Assembly: GCA_020091685.1 (NCBI GenBank)
Contig: CM034607.1
Span: 29,944,831-30,008,830, forward strand
Reading direction: 5' to 3'
Source of the DNA: Lutjanus erythropterus
Taxonomy: Eukaryota; Chordata; Actinopteri; Lutjaniformes; Lutjanidae
DNA: 64,000 bases
A program made the position numbers and the translations under genes. Shown piece by piece: positions 37,452 through 51,400 of the stretch (the stretch's first letter is position 1; every line of letters begins with the position of its first letter). Under the pieces are notes generated by a model. That model ran no database searches. It was not told where the DNA came from and saw only the letters and a program-made list of their open reading frames with translations.

Positions 37452-39433
37452 AGTAAAAGGGCACATTTCTCTGTTGTGGGACTAATAAAGGATTATCTTA
37501 TCTTAACTACAGTGAAAAGTACAATAAGTCCTTCTGAAATGTGGTGTAATAGAAATATAAAGTAGCATGAAATGTAAAGTACTTCAAAACTGTACTTAAG
37601 CTGAGTACTTCATGGACTGGAGGAGTTTTCATTTCAGTCCACTTTAATGAAACCTTGGTGGGAACGTGGAGATTTTAGGATATAAAGGTGCTTTGGTTCC
37701 TTTAAGTGACTAACTTGTCTTGACACAACAAGCTGTACTGCAGTAAATGAAAAGTATTTTTACCTCTTTCTCCCTCCTGGTTCCTGCTCGTCTTCTCTTC
37801 TTTTTGCTCTCTCAGCTTCTCTCTTATAGCTCTCTTCTAAGTTCTTTCATTTGTCTTTGTTGTTGTTCTCTAACAGGTTCCTCTTTGCTTCGTCCCTCCG
37901 TCCTCTGTCAGTCTGCCACAGTGCTGTGTGTGTGTGTGAGTGTGTGTGTGTGTGTGTCAGGGGGGAAATCAGGGTCTCAGCTGCAAACATCTAAAATCAA
38001 ACCACGCCTCCTTCGGCCAACATCAGATCCTCTTCTTTCCATCTCCAACGTCCACCTACATTTCCAAATACAGGCACCCCCTTCGCCCTCCCCTCCAAAA
38101 ATATCCCATAAGAGGCCCCTCTCCTCTCACCCGGCCCCGCCTCACGGCCTCTCATGGCCCTTGGGTTTCAGGTTTTAGATTTGGTTGCAGTGTTGTGTAT
38201 CTGCTGCATTTTTACAACAAAACTGTGAAAATACTCCACTACAAGTAAAGGTCCTGCATTCCAAACCTTACTCGAGTACTTATTATGCATGAAAATGGTC
38301 CCTGTCAGTATATCTGACATTTTTACTGCTGCATTAATGTGTGTTACATTTTGCTGCTGTAGATCTTTGTTTGAGCTAATTTTTGTTATTTTTACTTTTA
38401 AAAAATGACTTAAATGACTGATTATCAAAAGCAATGCTAAACTTCCAAATTGACTAATTATTGTCAATTATAATATATTACAATATATATATAATTATAT
38501 TTAATTCCAAAAAATATCACAAAACACCAAAGAAATGCTTAGCACAGGTTCTCATCTCCCATGGAAACAGCATTTTTGTTAAAAATCAGGGTGGTTATGT
38601 TGATTTTCAGTTGGTCTAGCTACTGTTTTTCATCAATCAATTGATCAATTAATCTACTATATGTCACAAAATTGTGTAAAATGTCCCAAAAAGTTTCCAC
38701 AGCGAGAAGTGACATATTTAATTTGCTTGTATTGTTTGACCAAATGTCCAAAACTCAAAAATAATCAGTTTACATTTAATAGAAAATGAAGAGGAGCAGC
38801 AAATCATAGAGAGGGGGGGGCGTTTGCTTGAAAAATCACTTGTTAAAACGGTTCTTTATTAATTTTCTGTTGTTCAGTTAATACAGTAACATACTAACAG
38901 TCAGCTGATTAATATGCTAATATTTCCTTCTATAATTAAAAACCCCATGATACAGATGTTATCCTAATAAAACAATAATAATATATTAATATTAAAAGAT
39001 TCACCTCAACTAAATAAAATATAGCGAAACCATGTAACCACAACCCATAAAATATTAAATCTTGAATCCACAAGAATATCATAGATCTTTTCATGAAAGC
39101 AGATACACCGCCAACAGCTTGTTCAGGTATTACACAGTAAATAATACATGCTAATTCAGCATTTTCACTGACATCAAGCTGACAGGTGTTCCCTGCGTGC
39201 TCCGTCAGCTGTCTGTGACGTAGTTCCGTCTTTAAAGACTGTTCTCTTAATGTACAAACTTTCACTTTTTCGTAGTTACCATGAATAAATTATTTTTAAC
39301 GTACTAATTGGTGCTATTTTTAAGGATGATAATATTATCTTTTTTTTACCGACTTTTAAACGCCTGTGCCTCTCTGTAGCGGTCATTAAACTAGCGGAAC
39401 CTCTTTTTCTTTTTCCTCAGTCAGGATGAAGTA
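37452..39433. other. Intergenic klhl31-eloa, right part, no gene seen
   Basis: Contains a TG tract at 37925-37957, a partial 'GGGCTGCAAC'-type MITE at 38610-38790 and otherwise AT-rich DNA. A plus-strand open frame at 37747-38178 is Leu/Ser/Cys-rich low-complexity and spans the TG tract; I do not call it. Confidence 0.55.
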
Positions 39434-39441
39434 GCTTCCGG
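39434..39441 (+). promoter_or_regulatory. eloa: ETS-like site in the eloa 5' region
   Basis: GCTTCCGG about 30 bp before the eloa ATG, in a TATA-less, locally GC-richer stretch after a pyrimidine tract (CTCTTTTTCTTTTTCCTCAG). Such sites are common in housekeeping promoters. The pyrimidine tract could instead be a splice acceptor, so the cap site is unknown. Confidence 0.35.
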
Positions 39442-39464
39442 GCGACAGGGTACCAGCAGTAGAC

Positions 39465-42400
39465 ATGGCGGAGGAACTGCTGGAAACAGTGGATAGACTT
39501 CAGTCTCGGCTCCTGGAGAACGTGGAGCCTCGAAAGGTAACGACTGAACAGGTGGAGGCAGACGGAGTTGGTGTGTAGCACCGCCCGTCTCCTGAAATGC
39601 GACGGTTTGGCTCCGCCGGCCGAAACGAAGCGGCAGCCACGGCAGTTCTCCGAAAGTCGCAGCCGTTTTTTAAATGCTGCGTTTGAGGGCCGCTGTCGAG
39701 CTCCGTCTTCTGAAAATCCTCCACGTTAAACGGCAGTCATTAGATTTTTTTTTTGACCAAAATATAAATTATAGAAGTTTTGAAACAACAGCAGTGGAGG
39801 ATTAAGTACTCTGATCTACCGTGTTTCAAGTAAGACTTGCATTCAAAATTTTAGGCCTACTTCAGTAAAGGCACAAACGTATTAGTATCACAACATACAA
39901 ATTACTAAAAGTAAAGGTACTTATTACTTGTGTATATATTATTTGACGGTAATTATTGAAGCCTGAACGTGTACATAAGTTTTGCAGATGGTTAAGGTGT
40001 GGCTGATATTATTTTAGATCCTGCAAGCTTGTGTTCTCCTTTGGGATTAGTAAAGTATTATCTTACCCTATAATAATTTATTTGTTGATTTATATTTTGC
40101 ATCAATACTATGACTCTGTAAAGGTATTAATAACTGAAGAGATATAAAGTAACAGAAAAACATAATACTCAAGTGAAGCACTAGTACCTCCAAATTCTAG
40201 TGAAGTACAGTATTTGAGTAAATGTGTGATATTTAGTTACCCCCCCCCCCCCCCAAGGATTAGCGGTTACAGACAATGAATGAATGAATGAATGAATGAA
40301 TGAATGAATGAATGAAATGTTAAAGGTTTAGTGGTAGAGAAAATCAAATTAACCTGTGGCACTGGGTTGGCAATGGTTACAGCTGTAAAGTAAACAAATG
40401 GCACAGGAAAGAAAATCATGCAGAAGTATTCCCAAATGTCTATCACAAGTTTTTAGAGGTTAAAATGGACATCTTAATTAATTACATTACATTATATAAA
40501 TGTAAACAAATAAGGCAGTACAACTGTGATATTATTACAGATCTTTGAGATATGGCTGTGTAGAAAAACACTCAAAACTCAAAAAGGGACAAAGGGGATT
40601 TCAGGGACATTTAGGGACTTGCATTTTTATTTATTTAGCTTTGTGACCTTTCCAGTAATGAGAATTTGCATATCACAATACATTTTTTCAGTTTCTCCTT
40701 TATTACCAATCAATGCATTATATATGCATATGATTAGAGTTCACTAGATATTTTATTTTATTTAAAAAAATCTTCCCTTGTTTTCAGTATAGCTGGTAGT
40801 AACAAGGAAGAAAAGAAAACATCCTGTGGTTTCAGTATCTGTGTTGCAGAAGGAACGTACTGCACTACTACATTAGTGTGAAAATTAAGTCTTAGTTGAA
40901 CCAAAGTTAAATCCTGAAAAAAATAAGTTCTTAATCTTAATACTGTTAACACTAAGGATCCATGTCAAGACAATACTTGAACATATTTGCACGAGTCATA
41001 AGTGCTCACCTTAGAATGGCAGCAATTCCGACAGCCTATGAAGGCATCATGTGAGACGTCACGATAATTAAGGGGTTTTAACTTGTTATAATGTACTTCT
41101 TTAACCCCGGCTTTTAGCTAATATTAACATCTGTCAGCTCGGTGTAATAACCGCTCACAGACACTCTATCGGTTAGTAAAATATAACGATAACCACGACA
41201 TAATATATCTTTATAACCAAACCAGAGTAGCCAGAGTAGCCGTTAGCCTGCTAGCTTACAGACGTTGGTGTGGAAAGTACTGACAGTTAGACCCAGTCCA
41301 GGCCTCTTCACGTTACACTGATTTATCGGATTTCAGCCGAAACTGCAGCTGTACATCAGTACACTGATCTGAAAACGTTGAGATTTAAAAGCAGATGGAT
41401 GTTATTTAACAATGTCCGAACTCCCCTTTGTTCACTTTCTCTGCTGTGTAACGTCAACTGTGCTCCCCCCCAAAACAAAGCAGTTTAATCTGTGTGACAT
41501 TTTTTTTTTTGGTTAACGGAAGACAGAGTCCGGTTTTCAGGGGTAATAATTTGGGTACAAAAGGTTAAATGTCAGCTCAGTGGTTTTACTACAGCTCTGC
41601 TCCATTAGGCCACGACATCACTTAACTAGTCTCCCCGACGCAGGACTCTCACTTAAATGTTGCTGCTTCCAGTGTGAATCAAACGCGTTTATTCCTGTTT
41701 ATGAAAAGGTCAGGAAGAGTTCAATAAATTGTTTTTTCTTTCTAAGCCAGTGAGTTTTAATGCCAAAAGAATGCGAGCAAGTGTAATCTACACGTGGGGA
41801 TAATTGCATGTAAATCATCCTGAACGTGTTGAAATTGAAACCTGTAAACAAACCAGTCATGCATGCAAGGGTGTAGACTTGGGTAGGCAGATAGGGACAT
41901 GTCTTTACCAATAATTGTGGTCAAAATTTTGATTATAACCTCTGTTGTCTGTCAGTGTGTAGTCAATGTTTGTTAGTGATACTCAGTATTGTGACAAAGT
42001 ACCTGTGAGACATAACACATAAGACATAACAAACAGTACTTTTTCAAGTTTTGAAAGACTGCATCCTCCCACACTGGTCTCTTTTTATTGCTAAGATGTT
42101 TTTAATATGTATTAAGTGACAAGCAACAAATCTGGTGCGCTATTCATACAGTCAGGAGGAAAGAGAGAAATATACACAAATCTATTATTTTGTAATTTAT
42201 TACCGTGCATGCTGTAATCTTAGTCAGCACTCCTCTGGCAGCAGCACTGCACTGTGCACTTCAGGCATGAGACCAGTGTGGGCAAGTTACTGAAATGATC
42301 AGTTACAGATACTTGTTACTTCTCTCAAAAGTGCATGAATTACTTTGCAAATTACTGCATATAAAAGTAATTAGTTACTATGGAAAGTAACTTTTGCATT

Positions 42401-45400
42401 ACTTTTAAATTTCTGCTTCAATTTTCTTATAATGTACAGTTATATTATTGTTGTGTAGCTATGTTGTTTTATTCTAGCTATTATTTTATTGTAGCTGTAT
42501 TAATTATTCAACTCGTGAACCTTGTCTTTGCACAGTTTGTTCTACAATAGCCCAGAACAGAAAAAAACAAACACTGGCTCCCGATATGGCCTGTGCGAGT
42601 TTTACAGCCACCATGGTTTCTCCTACATGCTCTAAAAGGAACAGTGTGACAAAGTGTTTTCAATCTGCAAGTGCAACCGGAGATGCCACTAAATCTTACA
42701 TACTGGTCCTTTAATTATCTTCAGTGATGCCAAAGTAATGGTACTACACTGTGTCGATCTGTGTGATAATACTGATATTGAAAATGTGGCTGCTTAAATA
42801 TCAGAATCGGCTTCTAAATTATTGGTTTTCTCTTGTTTTTCCAGCTACTAAAGACTTTGAAGAGACTGGGGGAACTTCCCATGACTGTGGACATACTGGT
42901 GGTAAGGATGTGCTGATTCATCGCTCACATCCTCTTGATTTCCAAACTCGCGTCTCTGCCAGTAAAAAGAAGAAAGTGAACGCTGCAGTAGTGAAGTTGT
43001 TCAAGCTCCAGTGACCTGCTGGAGAGTCAGCAGAGTCGCACAGTCAACAGCAGCGGAGGACCAGTTTGGGAAGGCGTTTAATCCCTGAATCCTCCAGTTA
43101 AAAAAACAATATAAGACAGTGTTTGTAGTGTGCAGCGAGTGTGTTGGAGCTTTCTTGTCAGGTGCAATTTATGCCGATTATCAGCACAGCCTCAACATGT
43201 TTCTGACCAATCAGGTGACTGCTGAAGCTGGCAGAGACATGATAACAGCTGTAAAAGTAAAATCCGCTCTGCAGCTCACATGAACACATACAGACATAAA
43301 ATTTGGATGGAAGTTAGGATGACAGAGGCGAGCAATCAGTGTCCATGTTTTTACTTTGTTTTCTTCTCTCGTAGGAAACCGGAGTGGGGAAGACTGTGAA
43401 TTCTCTTAGGAAACATGAAGTAGCTGGAGAGGTGGCAAAAAGCCTTGTAGCCAAATGGAAGAAACTGGTTCCTCAATCTGCGGACAGGTACGTTTTGCAT
43501 ACCTGTGCCTCAACATGCAAACAGTAGTGAGAAGTAGAGTCCATGGAGTTCAAGTTTCAGCTCTCATGTCTCTGTGTAATACATAGTTTGTCTGGTCCTG
43601 CCATGATCATATACTGTACAACACAGATGTTCAACCAACCTTTAGACGAGGAGCTCCTTGAAATAACACAGTGTCTTCTTGCAGTCCATCATCACCAGGT
43701 ACCTGTATTGTTGCAGGGGGCCTTAAACCTAAAGTTGGTGGAAAAAAAACAGTCTTTTTTTTTTTTTTTACAAATAAAACTCGACCACATTCACTCTGAA
43801 GCTGAGTTTTATGCTGCTGCTGCTGCTGTTGAGTGGAGCTGGGGTTTTTTATCTGCCACACAGCCTCCGTCTTTGTAGCATGTGGTCGTGTGCCCGCTGT
43901 GTTTCCTGACGAGATTCAAAGTTGGATAGATGACAGACGATCTGCTGCATGTGCATATCGAGTTTTGCATAGTGATAATGCAGTTGGTTATGCTGAGTTT
44001 CGAAGCGTAGGCTATATTAACTGGTACTGGATTAATTAATTAGATTGTTTCAGCTACAGGATCATGGATGCACATTGATTTCTGTATTAATGTTAATGTG
44101 CCGTGTTAAAACATCTAGTATAGTTGCTCTGTGTTGCATTGCCTCTGGTACGATGAAGTATTTATTTTAATCTCTTTTTTTTTGTAGCAGATTCGGTTGC
44201 AGGTTTGCAAATTATGTGCATTTCACTTAACCTGTAGTTGAAAATGCTGATAATCAATTAAACATTAATAATTTCTAAGATACAAAACACACATCATTTT
44301 ATTATTTTTAAATCTAAGTTTAAGTTTCCTTATTCGGTAAATGACTCCGCCAGACAAAACAATGTCAGATAAGGAGCATTTACTGCTGTTTCTAGACTAC
44401 TGCTTAATACATTTTTAATTGGTCAAATTCTTAACACTGATTATTGATTAATCATTAACCTCCCTAGACTGTACTAATTTTTTACACAGATATCTGTCTT
44501 TCTTTACCTGATGGAGGTCCATGCAGCCGTGCAAAGAGAGAAAAACAAATGACCAGCAGAGTAAAAATAGAGATGAGCAGCACGACGCCCTTTGGGAAAT
44601 AGCGAAGTTGTTACTGAACCTTTCACAACACAAACACCAGTAAAAGTGGTAGCTTCCTGCCTGTGCGTGCGCTGCCATATTGTTGTGACATCATTTGTGT
44701 TTACGTTGATGAATGAAGAAGTCAGAAACTCAAGATCCATCCAACCTGAGTTTCCAACTGTTCCATTGCACTCTCATGTTGGAGGTTGTTTTTTTTTTTT
44801 TTTACTGAGTTCTGAGTACAATGGATTGCAGCATTAGGCGCAGCTTCCTAAATGTGAAATAAAAAGCTTTAACTTTTATGCACCAATTTTGTAGCGATAA
44901 AATCAAGCCATTACTCTAAAATGACTTGGAGAAAATCAAAATGGGGGGAAAAAAATAGTGGGCCGGGTTTAAAAAAAATACATTTTGAACACCTGGGCCA
45001 CTTTATGAAATTGTTTCCTGGACGGTAACTTTTTTCCCCTGTTTTATTTTAAAGCTTCTCACAGGCCTGAAAAGATCAACATATCTAGTAGTTCACAAGT
45101 TTATGAGATATAGCAAAAAAATACATTTTTGTAGAGTAAATATTTTTTTTCCTGCTCTCTCTCTTTCTGTCATGCAATTTACTAGTATTCAAATTCATTA
45201 TAGACATAAAGGAAGCAGGGTCTTGATTAATTTCATTTCACATCATTTAACATCTGTTTGGATGGGAATGCTCGACAAAAGGAAACAGTGCCAGTTAGAG
45301 CTGCACAGTATGGAAAAAAAACCCTACATAAAACTCACTGTTGGTTTTTAATTAAAAACTGCTAGTAATAATTGATTTAGACAACAGAAATTTTAAAAAT

Positions 45401-48400
45401 AATAACATAATAACATTATATACAATTCTACTGAAACACATTTGTCTCACAGAATATTACTATAAAAGTATATTATTAACTATGAAAGTACTGTTGAAGG
45501 ACTGTATATGAGGTTCAATGTGCCCCAGTGTGTTTCACCACTGTTGTCTCTCGACTACAGACCAACCAACAGCCACGTCAAAGAGGCGTCGCGGTCACAC
45601 ACACACTCACGAGGCCCAGAGGCAGGTGGTGGTGGTGGAGGCCACAGACGCACCCGGGAGCCTTCACCTGACGAAGAGCCCTCCTACATGGAGGAGGAGG
45701 AGGAAGAGGAGGAGGAGGAAGAGACAGGCTATCACACAAACTACTCGCCTTCACCTCCTCAGCACGAGCAGTACAGCCCTCCACAGCGAGGAGGCTACCA
45801 GTCGGACGAGTATGAGAGCCCCGAGCCCGAGCCTGAGCCTAGTCCCCCTCCTCCTCCTCGCAAAGACGTCCGCCACGCCAAACCAAACAAAGAACCCAGC
45901 AAAAACCATCATCACAGTTCCCACGGCGACAGAAACAGGGACAGAGATGAGGAACGGCGGCAACGCCATGCACAGATGAGTAGTGATCGAGGAGGAGGAG
46001 GAGGTGGTGGTAGTGGTGGTGGTGGTGGTGGTGAAGGAAAGAAACGCAGTGCAGACAGAGACAGACAGCAGAGTCCAGTACAGAAGTCTGCAAAGCACAG
46101 CAGGAAGTCCACCACACATGAGAGCAAGAGGGAAGAGAAGAAGAAAGGAGGAGATGAGGGTGAGTGTGTTCACATGGATCCAGAGTTATAACTAAAGGAG
46201 AAATCTGTAATATATTTACTGTAATAAATCATAACTGTTTTAGTTTGCCTGTTTCATGTTAATTAGAGTTAAAATTAATGCTGAATATATATATATATAT
46301 ATATTAGCAGTTTAAACTTCCCTGTGCTCTACAGAGAAAATATTACACCAAACTCCCTTCAAGAAATATAACATTTTAACAATTCCTTCCATGTGTGTAA
46401 AAACACACAACTCTACAAACACAAGATAAAAGGCATCATATGTTGACAGTCTTCTTGTCAATTCGGCATCAATATAATCCATCAAGATAAAACTGTATTT
46501 AGGTACAAATGTTACATTTTGGATTTCGTCTTCTTAACCCCTCACCAGCCCTCGTCCATCATGCGTGTATTTTAGTCTTTTCAGCCTTTACCAAAGTAAC
46601 TGCTTCCTGTTTGTTGCTGGAGAGAGCACGCCTGCAAGATGACTGACTGCTGAATGTTTTCTTTCTTTAGTGTCTGTTTTTTTACCATGGTGGAAAAAAC
46701 TTTGCTTCAGTGTAGCTCAAATATTTAATAATGTAAAATCAAAATATGGGGATGAAAAAAACACGTTTTCTCCCCCAAGCTTTATAGTCAGAGTATTCTG
46801 CTGTTTGCTCCATTGCTGAGGCGTCCATGTGTGTTTGCACAGTTTGTGTCTGATGACAGAAGATATCGAAGGTTTAAAGCAAGAGCCATTTCCTGCTTCT
46901 TCCTGGTCCTGACTAAAACGATGCTCACTCAAGTTACAGGCAGGCCAAGACATGGAGTCACACATCATTGTGTTTTCTTAAAGATAATGATGGATAAAAC
47001 TGGACTCAATGAGCATTTAAAAGGATTTATCAGTAAATAGAGAATTCAGCAGAGATCAGTTAATTACAGCTGGCTTGCAACAAAAGTTGTGATTGTTTAG
47101 TTTAAATATGAACAATTGTATTTCATCAAGTTTTAATTATTGTAGAAGCCCAAATCATCATGTGTTTATTAGATGAGTAGTTGTCTTGCAGCTATGTGCA
47201 CCAGAAAAGATGTTTCTGTTTTATCAGTGCACAAAACGAGGCCACAACAGAGAGCAACATCCTGTACCGTCTGATTGAGACACTGCAGTTAACGACCTGT
47301 CAGTAACTCTGCTGACGGAAAACAACAAACCGTAAGTTATTAGCAAATTTCAAACAGTTCCTTAAACAACAGCGAGGGATCTCTCTGTCCTTAAGAAGCT
47401 GAACACAAAAACTCAAGCTGTTTTATTTCAGAATTCCAAATGGAGAAAGAAGTTTAGATGTCAAATATGACCTGGAAAATCTTTTTATCTTTGAAAAAAA
47501 AAAAATTAGGATTTGTCAGACAACCACAAAATTTGAAGATGTCACATTGGGCTCTGGGAATTTGTGCTGAACATTTTTCATCATTTATGACATTTTATAA
47601 ACAAAACTAAAAATCTAGAAAATAATTGTCAGATTAATCGTTGGTTTGAAGCTGCCAACAAGCTCAACTCTGTGTGAAAGGTCTCGCCATCTTTCAGTTT
47701 CTGGTGGTTGTTATTCACTTTGGATAAAGGTGTCAAAAAAATTCCCATGATCCACTGCATCCTCAGATGTTCCCGTCTCCCTCTGTGTTTCCAGGGCGAC
47801 CGCGGGTGCCGAAGGACTCTCCACCCAAGGAGGAGGAAGAGGACTTCGAGACTCCCACCATGTCCTTCGAGTCTTTCCTCACGTATGACGCCCCGACGTC
47901 CGTCAAGAAGAAGAAGAAGCCATCGTCGTCATCATCCTCGTCACACAGTCGACCGTCTCACTCCTCATCCTCTGTGTCGTCCTCCCATCACACACGCACC
48001 CCTCCATCTGCGCCCTCCTCCTCCTCCTCTTCTTCCTCCAAAGCGAGCAAAGCTAACGGTACTCAGAGCAGCAAGAGGTCGCATTCAGGCTCCAGTTCAG
48101 CTGCAGCGACGTCAGAAAAACGCAAGAGGGTAGGAACAGCAGCAGAGGGAGAGTTATCCAGACTTAACCAGATAAATTTACAGATTATCCTTTATGATAT
48201 CTCTATACCACTGAAAGCTGCAAATTTCCTCCCAAAGCCACCACAGAAATCCCTGTTTCTGCTTCTTTTCACACTGCCCTTTAATGTACAAGGTGTTTTC
48301 TTTATTAGCATGAAAGAAGAGCATTTTACGACCTAGAAATAAACTTATTTGGTATTGAACTGAGGGCCGGTTTCAGGATTTTATAAAACTCAGATACTGC

Positions 48401-51400
48401 TACTGATAAGTCTGTAGGTCTGTGCATCTAATCGAAATCATGTCGTAGTTCAAGGCTTGCTTTGTCCTGCAAAGATTAAAAACTTTGTTGTGGCTTTTGT
48501 GGGTAAATTAGAGATAAGTTGTAAGTAATTTCCTTGCAGAATCATAAGTAATAATCCACATTTACTTTTGAGTGTGAAAGTTAAAGCGTTTATAATCTAT
48601 ATTTTTAAAAATGACTGTGAAAGGTTCATGGTGACGAGCCTACAAAGAATGATCGCCTGAATCTGCAGCTCCACTTGGCTTTATGGAGCTTTTTAGTGAG
48701 TTTCAGTTCATTGTTTAGCTGTCTGGCTGTAACCTTACTGTTTTGGTTCAATCTCACTGCTCTTAAACTGTTGTTTTGAGCCACACGAGAGCCAGCTTTT
48801 TACAGTGAAAAACCTCTAAAAACCCACTGAACACTACTTGCTCAGCACCAAACAGCAGACGAACACAGTTGAGGACTTGCTGGTGAACATAGTGGAACAT
48901 TCAGCGGCTAAATGCTCCACTACGTCCCTCAGGAGCTGGTAGAGACGGACCTAAAATAGAGTGAAAATTGGACTTAGCAGCTCATTCTTGTGAACTAAAC
49001 CCTGACAGGGTGATGCAGGTCATTCTGAAGGCTGTTTTTTTTCCACAAAAATGACCTGCTCACTCTACATTATCCTGCTTATAAGAACTGACCACAAAAA
49101 AATGACACATATATTATTATTAGTAGTTGTAGTAGTAGTATCATATAATAAAATTAAATAATTAAAAATAATTTTATTGCTCCTCCAGAGTCTATAATCA
49201 GAACTGTAGCAACGGTCATAGCAACGGTCTGTTCTTCATAGCAACCATTTGTTATTCATAGCAACGATCTGCTCAGAAATAACAGACCTTAGAATGCTGT
49301 AATTGACCAATCAGAATTGAGAATTTAAAGAAGCCATGAAATAACTCCTAATAAATGATAACACTGATCCGTAACCACTAGATGTGTAAAGAAGAAACAG
49401 GGCCCTCATTACAGAAAACCTCTTCTCTCAGTTTAGGGTAATGTTAAGGATTTTTGGTACTACAGTACCATGTTTCATAGCAGTCCTAAATAAAGATGCC
49501 TAAATTCAAAATAACAGTCACAAAACAGGACAGCACTGTTGTTCAGTCTGTATGGAAACGATAGTGAAGATAAGAAACAACATGAACAATGAGATATTCT
49601 GAGTGAACTGGGGTTGAAACTAACAATTATTTTTTAGTTGATTATTTTCTTGATTAATTGGTTAATAGTTGTTTGTTTTAAAATGTCAGAAAGTGGCGAA
49701 AAATACTGACCTCAACACGTCCTCAAATGTCTTGTTTTGTCCGCAGTCCAAAGGTATTCAGTTTACTGTCAGAGGAGTAAAGAAACCAGAAGATATTCAC
49801 TTTCAAGAAGCTGAAATCAGAGAATTCTGAGTTTTCTTTTTAAAAAATTGCTCAAAGCAATTAATCAATCATCAAAATAGTTGATGATTAATGGAATAAT
49901 TGATTAATAATCAATTAACCGGTAAATCGTTGCAGCTCTAGGCTGAACAGCTTCTCAAACGGTATGATGCCGCTTTAAATCTCGTGGACCGTGTGTTAAT
50001 GGGTATATATCGACTGCTAAGATAATCAATTATGAATTTGAGCAACATTTACATATGCAGTCCTCAAAACTCCACATACTGACGTGACGGCATCTGCAGT
50101 TCACGTCTTTATCCTGGACCAATGATGTGGAAGAGAACTTCCCAGAAAGGCGGGGTTTCCTCTCCTGTACTGACACGATTAATACCCCAGACTCATCAAA
50201 ATTCAGCGGCCATCTTTTCTTCTCCATTAGAGCGAGCTAGCTCGCCAGTGATATGTGAAGTGAGACAGCCGTTGTCATGGATACAGGCAGTCTTGTGTTC
50301 AGTTAGGATTTCTTTTCTTTTTTTTTATTTAGTTAAGGCAAGACAAAGGACAAAACAGTTTAGATTTCTTAGGTCTGAGACAGGCAGGGAGGTGGATCAA
50401 ATTGTCTGATCCATCAGAATCGTAAGGCTCGGAGCTTATCAGTTCCTTTTATTGATTAGGTCAAACTCATGCTCGCACTGCTGGTGGAGAGCATTTTCTT
50501 GACTGTTTCTAGACTGTTCACATGCATTGACACTGAAAACCTACTTTTTCTCCACACATAAAATTGATAAAGAACTGATGATAGCATTGGTGTTAATAAA
50601 ATCTTATCAACAGGATGCATTCATGAGTTCAACAATTGCATCTGTAGTAGCGAGGGTTCCTGATATCTTTGAAACTTAGAATACGTTACAGTTTTTACCA
50701 TTTGCTTGCTTTCAGCTGCACCTCAGAGTCTTTATCAGCAGATGGAGTTCATTCAGGCCTTTGCTTTAGATTTTTCCTGATATGGCAAATTAATCCACAG
50801 CATGTTTGTAAATCGAAGCCCTGACAAATTTTTTTAAAGTATTCTAAGACTTAATTGACCCTTGAGCTCATGGCTTTGTCTCTCCAGGAACCAAAGATGT
50901 GATTTCATTTTGTAGAATTGTGTTTGTTTCCTAGCAACAGTAGCTTATTTTTCACTGTCAAGATACTTCAGAGAAAAGCGGTAACCTGCAGGTCTCTACC
51001 ATTTACAACAGACTCATTTAATAATTTGTCAGTGTAAATGGAGAACTTGTACCCCTGGCTCTATACAAAGGTAAAAAACAAACACCTATAAAATCAGACC
51101 AGCTGTTTAGCTTAGCTTCATTCTCTCAGTGTTTAATGCTAAGCTAACTGTCTCCTGACTGTAGCTTAACAGAGTGATACCAGTCGTTTTATGTGGCTGC
51201 CGGAAAGAAAGCAACAAGCATATTTCCCAAAATGTTGTACTGTTTCTTTAACCTATTGTGTAATTTGACTGTTTTTGTCCTCCCGCAAACTTTTCATTTA
51301 TTATTGATTGCATACAAAAGTCTTATTTTGAAAAGTTCCTGCTTGTTGATGTTATCGTCGTCTGCAGGTGGTCGAGGCCGTTCCGACTCTTCCTGAAATC

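Noticed and set aside
37747-38178. 143-codon open frame with a hydrophobic start
   Set aside because: Low-complexity, spans a TG tract, no splice or homology support. A signal-peptide-like start alone is not enough.
45751-46173. Thr/Val-rich minus-strand open frames
   Set aside because: Antisense of the glutamate- and glycine-rich eloa exon 4.
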